Shown piece after piece: positions 59,936 through 64,000 of a stretch of 64,000 bases of DNA. Position 1 is the stretch's first letter; every line of letters starts with the position of its first letter. The DNA is from Sipunculus nudus. Its lineage: Eukaryota > Annelida > Sipuncula > Golfingiida > Sipunculidae. The position numbers and the translations under genes are program-made. The stretch lies in NCBI GenBank assembly GCA_026874595.1, contig CM049322.1, forward strand, positions 50,199,340-50,263,339. The letters run 5' to 3'. Below the pieces are notes generated by a model that made no database searches, was not told the origin of the DNA, and was given only the letters and a program-made list of their open reading frames with translations.

Positions 59936-60330
59936 ATTCTTTTTTAAAATAAATGTATGACTACATTTAATATTCTGTAACCTTAATTATTATAATTAAA
60001 ACCTGCAACAGTGGAAAGGTAACACAGTATGGATATTGTGTATATATAACTAATGAGTCACTTCATATCAACATTATAAACATTAAGATATACATCATTA
60101 TTATCATGAATATTATTTCATCAAATTATCATTTGTATTTTCATTAAACGGATTATTTGTTTTTTTTTTCTCATAACTTTATTAGTGCAGTTCATGTAAT
60201 TATGTAAACAATACTTTGATATTGCGTTTGTATATTTAACCCACAATATCAAATGTATCATAAATTTGAATTGAGAACGTTGTTTTGGATAAAGAAGGTA
60301 TACACATCTCCTACACATTGTTTCATTAGC
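59936..60330. other. No gene seen
   Basis: Very AT-rich. Confidence 0.4.
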
Positions 60331-60339
60331 ATTGCTATA

Positions 60340-60611
60340 GGCAAGGAACACACTTGAGCGTGTCTGTCCATGGCTTTATCTTGATAAGGAAAAAATATAT
60401 ATTACCTGCAGGAAAAGGCCATATATATGTTACGCCTAATCTATAAATAAAGGAGTCAGGTGATTTTAACGGCAGTCCAAAGGGTGCGCGGTGGTTGTTT
60501 CTTAGAGTTCTTATTGGTTGATCTAATGCAGTGCGCACCTGCGGGCTCATCTTCTGGCACCAGGTTGCAGTGGGCGGCCTCTTTTCGAAGTGACAACACG
60601 CGGATACATCG
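60340..60611 (+). promoter_or_regulatory. Copy 3 promoter-like segment and first small exon
   Basis: aggaacacacttgagcgtgt, then ggctttatcttgataagg, gagtcaggtg, an inverted CCAAT box ATTGG at 60513-60517, and agtgacaacacgcggataca followed by tcg. A gtaaga donor follows at 60612. The distance from ATTGG to the donor (about 95 bases) is like copy 2 (97) and near copy 1 (80). A TATA-like ctataaataaa lies at about 60441-60451. Confidence 0.6.
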
Positions 60612-61309
60612 GTAAGAAACGTGGGTCTACTATTATAGGTCCTACATATTTGATCTTGAATATAAGAATATATAAAGAGAATATACTGGATAAATACATG
60701 TAGGGGGGCCTACATAGTCTTGTAGGGCATACTTCTCAGTCATTTTGTTTGAATTATAGAAAAGGCCACACAAAATAAAAGATGTGGTTCTCACGCACCG
60801 CTCGTGTCAATTCTTTCCCCCGCATCATCAATTTTTTTCGATTTTTATCTTTCGAGAAGATAAAATAATACCATTTATGTAGTGATTCTACCTGTTTAGC
60901 AAAGAATATTTTATTTTCATGCTTTTCCCTGATCATATGACATTTTTTATCGAAACATACCCAAAGAGTCAAAAATAAAATACCACCAGCCCGCACTGAT
61001 TTCTGGAAAAAAGTGCCTGAGAACCATAATTTGTTTTGGCCTAACACAAGATATTTTAGTTATTTTCCTGTTGTGTTATGTATTCATTTAGTGACATCGG
61101 CCACCAGTCAACCTTAGTCCATGGGGTTCCTCATATATTTTTTTTTTTTATGAAAACTCATTTGACCGGTCTGGTGGAATTTCTGGAGGTGCGGTGTAGG
61201 GGTCATCCGGTACTTCCGCCGGCTGTACACGTGTCCTTTGTCTGTCGGCTCGCGGCGGTCTGAATTAAATAGTCGTAAATCAAACAAAATCATTGCTTTG
61301 TAATTCCAG

Positions 61310-61414
61310 GCAGAATTTCATCAGCTCCAGACACACTCACCTGGTCTAAAGATTCAGCTCTGCCGGTGACAAAGCCAGTAAGAATTTGTAAAGAACGAAC
61401 CCAACATTTCAACG
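61310..61414 (+). other. Copy 3 second small (5' UTR-like) exon
   Basis: A good acceptor (tgtaattccag, ending 61309) precedes gcagaatttcatcagctcca, and the block ends tttcaacg before gtgaga. It contains no ATG. Best-formed of the three second exons. Confidence 0.6.
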
Positions 61415-62048
61415 GTGAGAAGCACTCCACTTAATATTTCACAATCCCCTCTTGTTCTCTCTCCCTCTCTCTTTTTGTCTCATGTCATCTCCTGCATCTT
61501 ATCAGAAATAATTAATCTGTCATTAATTTACCACGACTTACGCTCGACAAGATTGGAACATATCTGCATGATGTTTTGAGTTCTGCCTTAATTTAAATGC
61601 TATGTTTAATTTGATAAAAATTCTAATATATAATATAAGAGTATTTTTTAATGCATTAAATTATTTTATTATTATTAATTTATATTATTAATATACTTAT
61701 CATTGGATAATCTTTGGCAGCGAGTACACTTAATATTTATAAACTTACCTTTCCGAAGTTTCTTTCTCTCTCTCTCTCCAATGGGTCGTAATGCGCTTTT
61801 TTATCGTGTACTCCGTTAATACAAGAAAAGGCCAGAATCACAAACAACCTCATAAATCATGTGCTTAACCCAGTTATATAAGAAACACGGGCAATCCTTG
61901 ATTTGTTTGATAAGAACAAGGCCAAGGTTGGCTTATTGATACTTGAAAACAAACATTTGAAGCAAACATTTACATGCATAATAATTTACAAAGCATTGTA
62001 TGCAGACACATTAATCAAATAGGACGTTACATTATTATTCATTTTCAG
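61415..62048. other. Presumed intron, no gene seen
   Basis: AT-rich, with a ctttctctctctctctcc stretch near 61761-61778. Confidence 0.4.
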
Positions 62049-62055
62049 ATACACA

Positions 62056-62229
62056 ATGAATGGAAAAAATGTGTCTTTAAAGAGAACTTTTTCGAAGGTA
62101 GACGAGAAACTGAAGCATTTGAGCCCAAGCACCTGCTGGGTTATTTTCAAAACGAGGCCCGTTTCTTACGTGCTTGAGATCAGGAGACGACCCGTCTCAG
62201 GCTCGCTGAGAATGCATGCCTCTATCTAA
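62056..62229 (+). CDS. Candidate 57-codon reading frame at the start of a third exon, copy 3
   Basis: The acceptor attttcag (ending 62048) is followed by atacaca and ATG. The TRIM-like gene has cag|gtaca-ATG at its coding exon, so the arrangement is similar. The frame starts MNGKNVSLKRTFSKVDEKLK and ends RMHASI before TAA. It has no RING or B-box and I do not recognise it. It may be a decayed or alternative coding exon, or chance. No donor is required if it is terminal. Confidence 0.3.
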   Translation: MNGKNVSLKRTFSKVDEKLKHLSPSTCWVIFKTRPVSYVLEIRRRPVSGSLRMHASI

Positions 62230-62620
62230 TCGAAAATAAATTACGTGTACAGACGGAGTGTGTATAATTAAACACATCTACACGTCAGAAATAAAAAAAA
62301 CAGGCCCTTCAACCGGAATCCTAATTAATGATAATATCATGTCTACCATGTTGTAAACTATCATGATGTATTGATACTGGATATCATTATTAATGATTCG
62401 TGACCTTGTCCGTACAGCGTATACTTCCGATAAGCTGAAACTATCAAGCTGACAAAAAAAAAAAGATTTTGGATCCGCTGTGTTATTGTGATTTGGAGTA
62501 TAAGTTATTTCTTCTGGTACATGTACCACCCCTCCACAGATTTTATAGAAATTGCGGTTTACTAGTTTTTCGCTGTCAAGTTACCAAATAGCCTACACAA
62601 AGCAGGAAAAAAAAACCAAA
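62230..62620. repeat. Segment shared with the end of duplication copy 2
   Basis: tatcatgatgtattgatact, then gg, then atatcattattaatga, and catgtaccac-cctc resemble 58330-58500. This extends the copy 2 / copy 3 relationship beyond the exons. Confidence 0.45.
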
Positions 62621-62857
62621 CAGACAGCAGTGAAAACATAACCTTCACTACACTGGCCCACTGGGTCTTCCTTCAAATGTACTCATTATAACTGGAATTC
62701 ACGTGACATTTAGTGTAGACATTTGCATGGATGATTGTCTAGTTCATTCACGGGTCAATTTAATCGCTCTTAATATTTCAGCTTTTCTCAAAGTACGATT
62801 GAACTTCATTTAGGATAATTGGAGGTAATCTCAGAAAAAAAGGTGTATGCGTGGTTC

Positions 62858-62878
62858 GGGGGGGGGGGGGGGGGGGGG
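62858..62878. repeat. Poly-G tract (21 G)
   Basis: An uninterrupted G run flanked by gtggttc and ttaacac. Confidence 0.95.
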
Positions 62879-63462
62879 TTAACACATATCTACTCTTAGC
62901 AATAGTATAGGCAGTAGTGAAATTGGTTTTAAAATTAGCCTATAATCGATGATTGAAAAACAAAATGACTCATGATCGATTATTACTCGATTATTTTATG
63001 TACTTTCTATATTACCTTGAATTCTGCTGCATACTAGTGCCCAAATATTGACCCAGTAAATAGTGTGACATGTACTTCGATAATCAAAATAAAACCATCA
63101 ATCCACCCGCATCCTAGGTCGACCTGCCGTCGGACGATTGTTGATTGCGCAAGAATCCCTTTTGATGCTGTTGGTTATTTTGCGCTCGTATATCTCTGAA
63201 AGGATTAGATTCTATGCATGTTCATACATAATCGCTTTTAATCGATTATTCAAAAATGCAGTCGATTCAATCGATTTTGGAAGAAAATGACTTAAACGAT
63301 TTAATCGATTAATCAGCACACCACTAGTAGATAGGCCTAATAAATTTACCAATTTTATCATGCACTTTATCACTATAAGTAAGAATATACTAGAGGGGAC
63401 TGGGGTGTCCATTCTTGCCATTCAAAGCAGACACTGCGCAGGTGCAGGTCGTATATATTCTA
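62879..63462. other. No gene seen; tcgatt-rich stretch
   Basis: 63225-63320 is unusually rich in atcgatta/aatcga motifs. No coding frame is supported. Confidence 0.4.
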
Positions 63463-63463
63463 C

Positions 63464-63490
63464 AATAATAATAATAATAATAATAATAAT
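63464..63490. repeat. (AAT)n microsatellite
   Basis: Nine AAT units. Confidence 0.95.
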
Positions 63491-63529
63491 TATGTCTCCC
63501 CTCCCTAGAGGTGGGGGGGGGGGGGAGAT

Positions 63530-64000
63530 ATATAGTGTTTGGTCTGTCGTCGTCGTCGTCTGTGCCATAGCGAACGCGAAAACTTTTGAACAAGTCAATT
63601 ATTTTATGAAATTTTATATATAAATTGTTTCTACCAAAATCTCGGAGGAGTTCAAAAATCGGTCACCTTGACCTTCAGCATCAAGGTCAAATAGGCCAAA
63701 ATATAATTTTTTTTAACCCCATAACTTTTGAAGTATCACATGTTTTTTTCCTCAAATTTGAAACACTAATTGTTTAAATCAGTTTCTTTGGGGAGCTCGA
63801 AAACCGGTGACCTTGACCTTAAAGATCAAGGTCAAATCGATGCTCTCTGTCACATTTCGTGAACAAGATAACTTCTGAACGTCTCAACATTTTTTCATGA
63901 AATTTTAAAGTTAAATTATTTCTACCAATATCTCGTAGGAGTTCCAAAAACCGGTGACCTTGACCTTATTATTAAGGTCAAATAGGCTGAAATAGAACTT
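63530..64000. repeat. Tandem units of about 145 bp with paired AGGTCA half-sites (runs off the window)
   Basis: Each unit reads acttttgaa-, then atgaaattt-a, then a-ttgtttctacca, then tctcg-aggagttc-aaaa, then cggtgaccttgacctt, then a short spacer and aaggtcaaat. The inverted half-site pairs fall at 63664-63689, 63808-63834 and 63956-63980. The middle one is perfect over nine bases on each side (TGACCTTGA / TCAAGGTCA). Confidence 0.8.

Overview
This window looks like intergenic and intronic DNA from an animal genome, most likely a bivalve or related mollusc. That placement is inference. It rests on AT-rich sequence, dense (AT)n microsatellites, a single-exon RING/B-box (TRIM-like) gene of the kind expanded in bivalves, tRNA-headed SINEs, and several dispersed repeat families that resemble those of bivalve genomes. 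No bacterial or viral gene organisation is present. Nearly all short open frames in the window are chance or repeat-derived.

Layout. 0-4.9 kb: diverged tandem repeats around a decayed gag zinc-knuckle/protease relic of a Ty3-like retroelement. 4.96-6.26 kb: two exon-like blocks matching the last ankyrin repeats of ANKS3. They are separated by a 35-bp minisatellite that grew out of the ankyrin coding sequence. 6.7-9.3 kb: diverged repeat families. 9.35-12.29 kb: a 30-bp minisatellite split by a nested insertion of 1.56 kb with hAT-like ends. That insertion contains an element with 59-bp perfect inverted repeats and a textbook type I hammerhead ribozyme. 12.3-23.4 kb: mostly featureless, with a SINE, a tandem duplication and a possible Cys-loop receptor fragment.

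23.4-62.6 kb: a locus of repeated gene 5' ends. Three copies (about 24.2, 51.1 and 60.6 kb) share a promoter-like segment with an inverted CCAAT box, a small exon ending in a GT donor, and a second small exon. The one intact gene, a 647-residue RING/B-box/coiled-coil protein (38407-40350), appears to have a related upstream segment at about 37.1-37.4 kb. Copy 1 is stretched by inserted repeats, including a 278-bp satellite with a trimeric higher-order structure, and by a probable solo LTR. A broken Helitron replicase/helicase relic lies at 47.5-49.85 kb. The right edge (63.5-64 kb) carries short tandem units with paired AGGTCA-type half-sites.

The only convincingly intact protein-coding gene is the TRIM-like gene. 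The ANKS3 exons may be real exons of a gene running off the left edge, or a decayed fragment.
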